Positions 20,333 to 26,923 of a DNA stretch of 64,000 bases are shown here, piece by piece. Under the pieces are notes generated by a model. That model was not told the DNA's origin. It saw only the letters and a list, made by a program, of their open reading frames with translations, and ran no database searches. A program made the position numbers and the translations under genes. The stretch comes from Terriglobia bacterium (GTDB taxonomy: Bacteria; Acidobacteriota; Terriglobia; Terriglobales; Acidobacteriaceae): the NCBI GenBank assembly GCA_020073185.1, contig JAIQFT010000006.1, forward strand, positions 41,173 through 105,172, given 5' to 3'. Each line of letters opens with the position of its first letter. The first letter of the stretch is position 1.

Positions 20333-21148
20333 ATGGCAAGCACCACTGAGACAGTTGCAGGCGCCAAACCGCTTGTTCACTACCGCTGTGACGCCGGCGT
20401 CGGGATCATCACCCTGGACGATCCGCCGGCGAACACCTACACCTACGAGATGAACCGGCAACTGGACGACGCCATCCTGAAGGCGAGGATGGACACGGAC
20501 GTTCACGTGATCGTGCTCTCCGGCGCGGGCGACAAGTTTTTCTCCGCCGGCGCGAACATCAAGATGCTGGCCAGCGTGGACCCGACCTTCAAGTACTACT
20601 TCTGTCTGCACGCCAACGAGACCCTGCTGCGCCTGGAACACACGCCGAAGCTGGTGATCGCGGCGCTGAACGGACACACCGTGGGCGGTGGGTTGGAGAT
20701 CGCCATGGCTGCGGACTTGCGCATCGCGCGCCGCGACGCGGGCAAGATCGGGCTGCCCGAGATCAACCTGGGAGTTCTGCCCGGCACCGGCGGGACGCAG
20801 CGGCTGTCGCGCTTGGTGGGCAAGTCGAAAGCGATCGAGCTGATCGTGACCGGGAACACGTTTTCCTTCGAAGAGGCGAAAGAGCTCGGGATTGTGAACG
20901 ACATCTTCGAGCGCGAGAATTTCATGGAGAACGTGCTGGAGTACGCGCGCCAGTTCTGCCCGCCCAACAAGGCGTCGAAGGCGGTGGGGAACATCAAGCG
21001 CTCCATCCAGACCGGGTGCGAGATTCCCATGGAGTCGGCGCTGGCGGTGGAGCGCGAGCTGCAGGCGCTGCTGTTCAACAGCCAGGACGCCAAGGAAGGC
21101 TTGACGGCGTACGTGGAGAAGCGGCCGGCGGAGTTCAAAGCGAAATAG
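20333..21148 (+). CDS. Enoyl-CoA hydratase/isomerase family protein (crotonase)
   Basis: This is a 271-residue crotonase. The oxyanion-hole segment is AGDKFFSAGANIKML (about 67-80), and both catalytic Glu positions are present: GGGLEIAMAADLRIA (about 123) and GLPEINLGVLPGTGGTQRL (about 143). It is the first structural gene after the TetR regulator and precedes the BoxB-like oxygenase. In this setting it might hydrate or open a ring-derived CoA thioester; it is far shorter than BoxC (about 550 residues), so it is not a BoxC orthologue. Confidence 0.9.
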   Translation: MASTTETVAGAKPLVHYRCDAGVGIITLDDPPANTYTYEMNRQLDDAILKARMDTDVHVIVLSGAGDKFFSAGANIKMLASVDPTFKYYFCLHANETLLRLEHTPKLVIAALNGHTVGGGLEIAMAADLRIARRDAGKIGLPEINLGVLPGTGGTQRLSRLVGKSKAIELIVTGNTFSFEEAKELGIVNDIFERENFMENVLEYARQFCPPNKASKAVGNIKRSIQTGCEIPMESALAVERELQALLFNSQDAKEGLTAYVEKRPAEFKAK

Positions 21149-21154
21149 CTAACT

Positions 21155-21209
21155 GCGAAGGACACGAAGGATCGCAAAGGACTTCGTGCTCCTTCGTGAC
21201 CTTGGCGGT
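21155..21209. repeat. Nine-nucleotide-unit array with inverted arm
   Basis: Three 9-nt units (GCGAAGGAC, ACGAAGGAT, CGCAAAGGA) are followed by a reverse-complement-like arm (CTTCGTGCTC, CTTCGTGAC, CTTGGCGGT). It fills the gap before the BoxB-like gene; the oxygenase ribosome-binding site (GAGGAAAA) comes just after it. Confidence 0.7.
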
Positions 21210-21224
21210 TGAGGAAAAAGCAAG

Positions 21225-22400
21225 ATGCCGGGCAAAGTCCTGAAGATCGGAACGTTCAGCGACTGGGTGGGACTGTTTGACGAGTGGCGCAAGGACGTCG
21301 GCGTGAATCAGGGTGAGGTTGCCGGATTCAAGTTCGACACGCTCTATGGCGCGATCGAGACCGACGAGATCCAGTTCGGCCACTACAAGGGCCGGCGCAA
21401 GTGGGAAAACCTGCGCCAGATACCGACGCAGCAGATGCGCGACGCGCTGATGAACCTGATCGTCTACCAGGGCGACACCGAATTTGCCAGCGTCGAGCAG
21501 CAGCGCTGGCTGTACGAAACCGCGCCCACCGATTACGACCGCAAGGCGCTGCTGCGGGTCTGGATCGAGGAGATGCGGCACGGCTGGCAAATGTGCGCCC
21601 TGCTGGTGGACCACTTCGGACACTCAGGGAAAGTCGAAGCGCAGAAGATGCTGGAGCGGCGCGCGTTCGAGAACAAGCGCCTGCTGGGCGCCTTCAACGT
21701 GGACGTGGACAACTGGATGGACTTTTTCACCTACACGGATTTCGTGGACCGCGACGGAAAATTCCAGTTGCAGATGCTGAAGTACTCGGCGTTCGCGCCG
21801 CTGGGGCGCTCGATGTCCTACATGCTGCGTGAAGAGGCGTTCCACATGGGCACCGGCAACGACGGCTTGGCGCGCGTCGTAAAGGCCGGCAGGGTGCCGG
21901 CGTGGCTGATCCAGAAATACCTGAACAAGTGGATTTCGGGATCGTACGACCTGTTCGGCACCGATCATTCGTCGTCGGCGCACTGGGTCTATGTGTGGGG
22001 CATCAAGGGCCGGTACGACGAGCCAAAGAACGCGAGCACGCCTGACCTCGATGATCTGAACGACTACAACCGCAATCTGTATCGCGACGAGGTGGCGGGA
22101 TTGATCGAGCGGCTGAACAAATATTTGCCGGCGGGAACCGATCCGCTGTATGCGCCGGACATCAAGTTCAACCGCGCCATCGGGCGCTGGGCGGGACAGA
22201 AGTTCCATCCGAAAACCGGCGAGGCGATGGAAGACAAAGCATACCAACAGCAATTGAATGAATTTCTGCCGACCGCTGCGGACAAGCAATTGCTGGTGGA
22301 GATCATCCACAACGAGAAGAACTGGATCGCCGAAAAGACCGGCGCGCGCGATCCGCTGGAGTCGATCGGGGAAGTAAGGAAGTCGGCGATAAATCTTTAG
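21225..22400 (+). CDS. boxB: BoxB/PaaA-like di-iron oxygenase
   Basis: This 391-residue protein belongs to the family of aryl-CoA epoxidase catalytic subunits (benzoyl-CoA 2,3-epoxidase BoxB and phenylacetyl-CoA epoxidase PaaA). Two carboxylate-bridged iron motifs are visible, EEMRHGW (about 112) and EEAFHMG (about 205), together with SVEQQRWLYETAPTDYD and TYTDFVDRDGKFQLQMLKYS; the last resembles BoxB. It is shorter than characterised BoxB (about 470 residues). BoxB needs a reductase (BoxA), which is not in the window. Next to a 4-hydroxybenzoyl-CoA reductase, benzoyl-CoA is the natural candidate substrate. The symbol is used for family membership; activity is inferred. Confidence 0.78.
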   Translation: MPGKVLKIGTFSDWVGLFDEWRKDVGVNQGEVAGFKFDTLYGAIETDEIQFGHYKGRRKWENLRQIPTQQMRDALMNLIVYQGDTEFASVEQQRWLYETAPTDYDRKALLRVWIEEMRHGWQMCALLVDHFGHSGKVEAQKMLERRAFENKRLLGAFNVDVDNWMDFFTYTDFVDRDGKFQLQMLKYSAFAPLGRSMSYMLREEAFHMGTGNDGLARVVKAGRVPAWLIQKYLNKWISGSYDLFGTDHSSSAHWVYVWGIKGRYDEPKNASTPDLDDLNDYNRNLYRDEVAGLIERLNKYLPAGTDPLYAPDIKFNRAIGRWAGQKFHPKTGEAMEDKAYQQQLNEFLPTAADKQLLVEIIHNEKNWIAEKTGARDPLESIGEVRKSAINL

Positions 22401-22404
22401 TCGT

Positions 22405-22456
22405 CGGTTTACGGTTTTCGGTTGCCGGTACCGGAATTCCTTACCGAGAACCGACA
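22405..22456. repeat. Heptanucleotide array (CGGTTTN unit) with inverted arm
   Basis: Units CGGTTTA, CGGTTTT, CGGTTGC, CGGTACC occupy 22405-22432; the other arm is ACCGAGA, ACCGACA at 22443-22456. It fills the gap between the oxygenase stop and the next ATG (22466). Confidence 0.78.
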
Positions 22457-22465
22457 ACTCTCACA

Positions 22466-23293
22466 ATGACCACCCCCGCCCACATTTCGGAGCGCACCGG
22501 CTACACGCTGGGCGAGTTGATGGTCGCCTCGGCGGCGCGCGAGATTCGCGATCACGAAGTGGTGTTCGTGGGAATGCGGCTGCCGCTGATCGCTTTCGTG
22601 GTGGCGAAGCGCACGCATGCGCCGAATGCGGTGGGGTTGTTCGAGAATGGCGTGATCCGGACAACGCCGGCGCCGGAGTTGATCTACACCATGGCCGATC
22701 CTCCGAACATCCAGGGGGCAACGCAGTGCCTCGACATGCTGAGCGTGATGAGCCTGCTGCAAGCGGGGAGAGTAGACCTCGGATTCCTGGGAGCGGCGGA
22801 GGTGGATCGCTTCGGGAATCTGAATTCAACGCGTGTCGGGTTGGCCAAAGCCCAACAACCGACGGCCAGCGGCCAACGGACAATGGCCAAAGGCAGTTTC
22901 ACGCGACTGCCAGGTTCCGGCGGTGCGTGCGATATCGCTTCGCTCGCGAAACGTTTTGTTGTGCTGCTGGAACATTCCAAGCGGCGGCTGCCGGAGAGAG
23001 TTGCCTATGTCACCAGTCCGGGCAATGGCGACGGTGCGGGGTGGCGCCAGCGCGTTGGTCTGCCGCGCGGCGGGCCGAGTGCGGTGATCACCACCAAGGC
23101 AGTGCTGCGGTTTGGGGAGGACGGCGAGGCGCGACTGGCGTCGGTGCATCCCGGCGTGGCGGTCGAGGAAGTCGTGGCGAACACCGGATGGAAACTGCGC
23201 GTCCTTGACAATGTGGCGGAGACGCCTTCGCCGAGCGCGGCGGAGTTGCAAGCCATCCGGGAGTACGACAAAGAAGGTTTCTGGACGAAGTAG
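22466..23293 (+). CDS. CoA-transferase subunit beta, GctB/IpdB-like
   Basis: This 275-residue protein is the beta half of a family I-type CoA-transferase, related to glutaconate CoA-transferase GctB and the ring-cleaving hydrolase subunit IpdB. Recognisable segments are TLGELMVASAAREI, VFVGMRLPLIAFVVAKR, FENGVIRTTPAPELIYTMAD and LGFLGAAEVDRFGNLNST. The matching alpha subunit is at 24616, separated by a crotonase and a membrane protein, which is unusual. Codons 126-144 are encoded by an in-frame heptad array (22840-22895), giving a family-atypical insert (LAKAQQPTASGQRTMAKG). Whether it transfers CoA or hydrolyses a ring CoA thioester, as IpdAB does, cannot be decided from sequence. Confidence 0.82.
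   Translation: MTTPAHISERTGYTLGELMVASAAREIRDHEVVFVGMRLPLIAFVVAKRTHAPNAVGLFENGVIRTTPAPELIYTMADPPNIQGATQCLDMLSVMSLLQAGRVDLGFLGAAEVDRFGNLNSTRVGLAKAQQPTASGQRTMAKGSFTRLPGSGGACDIASLAKRFVVLLEHSKRRLPERVAYVTSPGNGDGAGWRQRVGLPRGGPSAVITTKAVLRFGEDGEARLASVHPGVAVEEVVANTGWKLRVLDNVAETPSPSAAELQAIREYDKEGFWTK
22840..22895. repeat. In-frame heptanucleotide array inside the gctB-like gene
   Basis: Eight consecutive 7-nt units, most ending GGCC or close to it, run from 22840 (GTTGGCC, AAAGCCC, AACAACC, GACGGCC, AGCGGCC, AACGGAC, AATGGCC, AAAGGCA). The reading frame continues through the array. Confidence 0.8.
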
Positions 23294-23300
23294 AGAGGAT

Positions 23301-23389
23301 GTTTCAAGTTTCGCGTTTCAAAGGTTCACGTTGCTCGAATTTGGTCTCTCTCTCCACAACGTGAAACGTGAAACTCGAAGCGTGAAACC
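23301..23389. repeat. Heptanucleotide array (GTTTCAA / ACGTGAA) with inverted arms
   Basis: Left arm GTTTCAA, GTTTCGC, GTTTCAA, AGGTTCA is at 23301-23328. Right arm ACGTGAA, ACGTGAA, ACTCGAA, GCGTGAA, ACC is at 23359-23389. It occupies the gap between the gctB-like gene and the second crotonase. Confidence 0.82.
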
Positions 23390-23406
23390 GCTGAAGGCTG
23401 GTGCCC

Positions 23407-24195
23407 ATGGCGACCGCGACCAGGAATTGGAAGTACCAGCGCCTCATGGTCTCCCTGCAGGCGCCGGTGGCGCGCATCATCCTGGCAAACCCGCCGGTGA
23501 ACGTGATGGATGTTCCGATGATGGAGGAGTTGCTGGTCGCGATGGAGCAGATCGAAGCGCGGGCCGACATCGCGGCCGTGGTGTTTGCGGGCAGCGACCG
23601 CGCGTTCTCCGCGGGGGTGGACGTGAGCGCGCACACTCCGGACAAAGTGGGGGACATGCTGGTGAAAATGCACGCGGTGATGCGCGCGCTGGCCGACACC
23701 CGCAAGGTGACCATCGCGGCGGTGCGTGGCAACTGCTTCGGTGGCGGCGCGGAGCTGGCCGCGATGTGCGACCTGGTGTTCACCACCGACACCGCGAACT
23801 GGGGATTTCCGGAGATCACGCTGGGTTGCTTTCCTCCGGTGGCGGCGGTGGTGCTTTCGGCAATCGTCGGGCAGAAGCGCGCTGCCGACCTGATCCTGAC
23901 CGGGCGCAAGATCAGCGGCGAGGAAGCGATGCGGATCGGGCTGGCCAATGAAGCTGTGCCGGAGGACGAGTTGTCGGAGTTGGTGGACGAAACCTCGGAG
24001 CGGCTGGGCAAGCTGAGCGCGGCGTCGCTGGCGATGACCAAGAAGGCGCTTTATTCGTGGGACGCGATTCATTTCGACAAGGGACTGATGCGCGCCGAAC
24101 AGATTTACCTGGAGGAGCTGATGAAACTGGAGGACGCGCACGAGGGAATCAAGGCGTTTATGGAGAAACGGAAGCCGGTGTGGAAGGGGAAGTGA
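23407..24195 (+). CDS. Enoyl-CoA hydratase family protein, resembling cyclohexadienoyl-CoA hydratase
   Basis: This is a 262-residue crotonase (ATG at 23407; a GTG lies six bases earlier). The oxyanion-hole segment is SDRAFSAGVDVSAH, and the core reads NCFGGGAELAAMCDLVFT with Glu at GGGAE and at GFPEITLGCFPP. The LGCFPPVAAVVL stretch resembles cyclohexa-1,5-diene-1-carbonyl-CoA hydratases of anaerobic benzoyl-CoA breakdown, rather than the GTGGTQRL loop of ordinary enoyl-CoA hydratases. This is suggestive, not proof. Its stop overlaps the GTG start of the next gene. Confidence 0.85.
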   Translation: MATATRNWKYQRLMVSLQAPVARIILANPPVNVMDVPMMEELLVAMEQIEARADIAAVVFAGSDRAFSAGVDVSAHTPDKVGDMLVKMHAVMRALADTRKVTIAAVRGNCFGGGAELAAMCDLVFTTDTANWGFPEITLGCFPPVAAVVLSAIVGQKRAADLILTGRKISGEEAMRIGLANEAVPEDELSELVDETSERLGKLSAASLAMTKKALYSWDAIHFDKGLMRAEQIYLEELMKLEDAHEGIKAFMEKRKPVWKGK

Positions 24196-24623
24196 CCGGT
24201 ACACCCAAGAAGGAAGTCGCGCTCGACACCGATTGGCTGACCGCCCTGCTGGTCGCGTGTGGGTTACTGTTCCTTTTTGTCGTGATTGGTTTCGATATTT
24301 GGCATGTAGTCCACGGGCAATTTGCTTTTCGGCTAGTGCCTCGGCAACCGATGTTTTGGCGACTGTCGGATTCGTTCTTCTACGCGTTCGCTATGTTCAT
24401 CTGTGTGAATGTCGTAATTAAGAGCGAAGAGCGGATTCTGAGATTTGCGTTTGGGCTGATGTTGATCGGAATGCTGATGCACTTTGTGATGATTTGGCTG
24501 CATTTGTCGAGTTCAACCGCGCGGGTCCTCACCGCTACGTCGAGCATCACCGAGCTACCGGCTTTTGTCCTGCTCGCGGCATACGGATTGAAGTGGCTTA
24601 GGAGCAAGGTCGTTCATGTCTAA
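24192..24623 (+). CDS. Four-helix integral membrane protein of unknown function
   Basis: This 143-residue protein starts at GTG 24192, overlapping the upstream stop (GTGA), and overlaps the next gene by 8 bases, so it is translationally coupled on both sides. Four hydrophobic segments are visible: LLVACGLLFLFVVIGFDIW, SFFYAFAMFICVNVVI, FAFGLMLIGMLMHFVMIW and LPAFVLLAAYGLKWL. Codon use is less GC-rich than in its neighbours. I recognise no family. Coupled translation within an aromatic operon suggests a role in substrate entry or membrane association, but this is a guess. Confidence 0.7.
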   Translation: MTGTPKKEVALDTDWLTALLVACGLLFLFVVIGFDIWHVVHGQFAFRLVPRQPMFWRLSDSFFYAFAMFICVNVVIKSEERILRFAFGLMLIGMLMHFVMIWLHLSSSTARVLTATSSITELPAFVLLAAYGLKWLRSKVVHV

Positions 24624-25617
24624 GCTGGTAACCATGGGCGACGCGATTGCCCGGTTCGTGCCGGACGGGAGCAGTGTCGTGCTTGGCTGCCAGTTGGAGC
24701 AGATGATTCCGTTTGCCGCCGGACACGAGGTCATGCGGCAGAAGAAGCGTGGGCTGACGCTGGTGGGGCCGATTTCGGACATCCTGTTCGACCAGATGAT
24801 TGGCGCGGGGTGCGCGGCGCGGGTGATCGCCGCCTGGGTGGGCAACGTGATGATGGGCTCGGCGTACAACTTCCGGCGCGCGGTGGAGCAGGAAGGGCTG
24901 AAGGTCACCGACATGACCAACTTCACCGTCGCGCTAGCGCTGCAGGCGGCTGCCATGGGCGTGCCTTTCCTGCCGACGCTGTCGGCGATGGGGAGTGACG
25001 TAGCGCGGGATAACGAGTTCTTTGCCGAGATTGAATCGCCGTTCGCTGACGACAACAGCAGGTCCCTCCCCCTCGCTTCGCTCGGCGTCGGGATGACACC
25101 CAAGAGAGAGCAGATGACCGTAGACGGAGGCGTGGCGCATCGCAAACAGAAGCTGCATGCCGTGAGGGCACTGCATCCGGATGTCACCATCGTGCACGTG
25201 CAGCGGGCGGACGCTGAGGGCAATGCGCACTGCTGGGGAAATTTCGGGATCATGCTGGAGGCGGTGAAGGCGGCCCAGCGTGTCATCGTGACGGCGGAGG
25301 AGGTGGTTGCGCCGGAGGTGATCGCCAGCGACCCGAACCGCACCGTGATTCCCGGGTTCCTGGTGAGCGCCGTGGTGGAGGCGCCGATGGGGGCGCATCC
25401 GTCGCCGGTCCAGGGATATTACAAGCGCGATGACGCGTACTTCCGCCAGTATCACGAGCAGACGAAGACTAAAGCGGATTTTGATGCGTGGGCACAGCGC
25501 TGGGTGCACGGTGTGGCGGACCGCGCCGCATATGTCGCACTGCTGGGCGAGTGTCGCGTAAAAGAGCTGGGCGTAAAGCAGCACGCGTACGCCGCAGCGG
25601 CGGATTTCGGATACTAA
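24616..25617 (+). CDS. CoA-transferase subunit alpha, GctA/IpdA-like
   Basis: This 333-residue alpha subunit pairs with the beta subunit at 22466. Typical segments are MGDAIARFVPDGSSVVLGCQ, TLVGPISDILFDQMIGAG, AAWVGNVMMGSAYNFRRAVE and HVQRADAEGNAHCWG. Residues 147-162 (DNSRSLPLASLGVGMT) come from an in-frame copy of the dispersed GTGTCATCCC repeat at 25054-25099. The insert lies between IESPFAD and the segment that normally follows, so it probably adds a surface loop. The subunits are separated by two genes instead of being adjacent. Confidence 0.83.
   Translation: MSKLVTMGDAIARFVPDGSSVVLGCQLEQMIPFAAGHEVMRQKKRGLTLVGPISDILFDQMIGAGCAARVIAAWVGNVMMGSAYNFRRAVEQEGLKVTDMTNFTVALALQAAAMGVPFLPTLSAMGSDVARDNEFFAEIESPFADDNSRSLPLASLGVGMTPKREQMTVDGGVAHRKQKLHAVRALHPDVTIVHVQRADAEGNAHCWGNFGIMLEAVKAAQRVIVTAEEVVAPEVIASDPNRTVIPGFLVSAVVEAPMGAHPSPVQGYYKRDDAYFRQYHEQTKTKADFDAWAQRWVHGVADRAAYVALLGECRVKELGVKQHAYAAAADFGY
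25054..25099 (-). repeat. Dispersed GTGTCATCCC...CAGCAGG repeat inserted in frame in the gctA-like gene
   Basis: The plus strand reads AACAGCAGGTCCCTCC, then GCTTCGCTCGGCGTC, then GGGATGACACC, the inverted orientation of the GIY-YIG-flanking family. The host reading frame is kept. Confidence 0.8.
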
Positions 25618-25620
25618 GCT

Positions 25621-25690
25621 GTCGTTAGTCGATGGTCGTTCGCCGATCTGCGGACGACCGGCCAACGGCTAACGACCAACGACTAACGAC
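25621..25690. repeat. Heptanucleotide array (GTCGTTA / GACTAAC) with inverted arms abutting an ATG
   Basis: Left arm GTCGTTA, GTCGATG, GTCGTTC, GCCGATC is at 25621-25648. Right arm GACGACC, GGCCAAC, GGCTAAC, GACCAAC, GACTAAC, GAC is at 25653-25690. The rhodanese ATG begins at the next base, leaving no room for a separate Shine-Dalgarno sequence. Confidence 0.85.
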
Positions 25691-26014
25691 ATGGAATTTG
25701 AAATTACACCCGCAGAGCTGAAGCAGAAGCTCGATAACGGCGAGGCTCCCTTGCTGCTCGACGTGCGCGAGCCGGTGGAACTGCAGATGGCGCACCTCGA
25801 GGGCACGGTTCATATTCCGATGGGCGAGATCCCCATGCGCGCCAACCAGGAACTGGACCCGGACGCGCACATCGTGGTCATGTGCCATCACGGCGTGCGT
25901 TCGCTGAACGTGACCAACTGGCTGCGGCTGCAAGGATTCGAGAAGGTGCAGTCGATGCGCGGCGGGATAGACCGCTGGTCGCGCGAAGTGGACTCGAAGG
26001 TTCCGACGTACTGA
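25691..26014 (+). CDS. Rhodanese-like domain protein
   Basis: This is a 107-residue single rhodanese domain. The active-site loop is VVMCHHGVRS with Cys at about 66, preceded by LLLDVREPVELQMAHLEG (CH2A motif region) and followed by GGIDRWS. Rhodaneses transfer sulfane sulfur; next to a molybdenum hydroxylase-type reductase it could help sulfurate the molybdenum cofactor or assemble FeS clusters, which is inferred from position only. Its ATG directly follows a heptad array. Confidence 0.92.
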   Translation: MEFEITPAELKQKLDNGEAPLLLDVREPVELQMAHLEGTVHIPMGEIPMRANQELDPDAHIVVMCHHGVRSLNVTNWLRLQGFEKVQSMRGGIDRWSREVDSKVPTY

Positions 26015-26017
26015 AGT

Positions 26018-26096
26018 GTTAGCCGTTAGCCATTGGCCTTTGGCCCGCGAAGGTCCGCCGATTGCCATCGGCTAATGGCCAACCGCCAACGGCCAA
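26018..26096. repeat. Heptanucleotide array (GTTAGCC / GGCCAA) with inverted arms before hcrC
   Basis: Left arm GTTAGCC, GTTAGCC, ATTGGCC, TTTGGCC is at 26018-26045. Right arm CGGCTAA, TGGCCAA, CCGCCAA, CGGCCAA is at 26069-26096. The right arm is nearly identical to the array inside hcrA at 28211. Confidence 0.87.
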
Positions 26097-26102
26097 GCTC
26101 AA

Positions 26103-26597
26103 ATGAAAAAAGAACTCATCACTCTGAAGATCAACGGGCGCACCCACGAGCTCGCCAGCGAGCCCAACAAGCTGCTGCTCGATGTCTTGCGGCGGGACCT
26201 GGGGCTGACGGGCTCGAAGCGCGGTTGCGACGACTCCTCGTGCGGCGCCTGCACGGTGCAATTGGACGGTGTGCCCGTGCTCTCGTGCACACTGCTGGCG
26301 GCGTCCTGCCAGGATCAGGTGATCACCACGGTGGAGGGCATCGCGGAGCACGGATCGCTGGCTGCGATTCAGAAAGCGTATGGCGACTGGGGCGGCGCCC
26401 AGTGCGGCTACTGCACGCCCGGCTTCATGATGACCGTGGATCACTTGCTGACGGAGAATCCCAATCCATCGGAAGACGATATACGTGGTGCGTTAAGCGG
26501 AAACCTGTGCCGTTGCACCGGGTACATGCAGATGTTCCAGGCAATCAAGGCGGCGATCGAAGCGGAGCGCAAGGGGAGAGAAGCGGTGAGCCGATGA
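26103..26597 (+). CDS. hcrC: 4-hydroxybenzoyl-CoA reductase gamma subunit ([2Fe-2S])
   Basis: This 164-residue subunit carries the two [2Fe-2S] clusters of xanthine-oxidase-family enzymes. The plant-ferredoxin-type cluster uses Cys 42, 47, 50 and 62 (GCDDSSCGACTVQLDG), and the second uses Cys 101, 104, 136 and 138 (QCGYCTPGFMM and LCRCTGYM). It passes electrons from the beta-subunit FAD to the molybdenum site in HcrA. The assignment to 4-hydroxybenzoyl-CoA reductase rests mainly on the beta subunit at 29607. The stop overlaps the next start (ATGA). Confidence 0.9.
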   Translation: MKKELITLKINGRTHELASEPNKLLLDVLRRDLGLTGSKRGCDDSSCGACTVQLDGVPVLSCTLLAASCQDQVITTVEGIAEHGSLAAIQKAYGDWGGAQCGYCTPGFMMTVDHLLTENPNPSEDDIRGALSGNLCRCTGYMQMFQAIKAAIEAERKGREAVSR

Positions 26598-26923
26598 CAT
26601 ACGTGGTTGTCACCATCAAGAAAGTGAAAGACATCGAAGCGTTCCGCGAGTACGCCGTGAAGGTGTACCCGATCATCGAGCGGTATGGCGGAAAGTACGT
26701 GGCGGTGGACAAAACCCCGGACGTGCGCTCGGGCGAGTGGCCGTTCGTGCGCACCGTGATTGTTGCCTATCCCAATTTTGCGGCGGCGCAGAAGTGGTAC
26801 GACTCTCCCGAGTACCAGGAGATCGTTCCCATTCGAATGCGAGCCATTGACGCCAACATTGCCATGGTGCGCGATCCAGATGAGGCGGGTATCGACATGG
26901 ATCCGCGGAAGAGCGGAGCATGA
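26594..26923 (+). CDS. Small DUF1330-like protein
   Basis: This 109-residue protein starts at ATG 26594, overlapping the hcrC stop, and ends overlapping the hcrA start (ATGA at 26920). The alpha/beta pattern TYVVVTIKKVKDIEAFREYA, VDKTPDVRSGEWPFVRTVIV, AAAQKWYDSPEYQEIVPIRM matches DUF1330 dimeric ferredoxin-like folds. Function is unknown. Its placement between hcrC and hcrA with coupled translation on both sides suggests it is needed with the reductase. Confidence 0.85.
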   Translation: MTYVVVTIKKVKDIEAFREYAVKVYPIIERYGGKYVAVDKTPDVRSGEWPFVRTVIVAYPNFAAAQKWYDSPEYQEIVPIRMRAIDANIAMVRDPDEAGIDMDPRKSGA

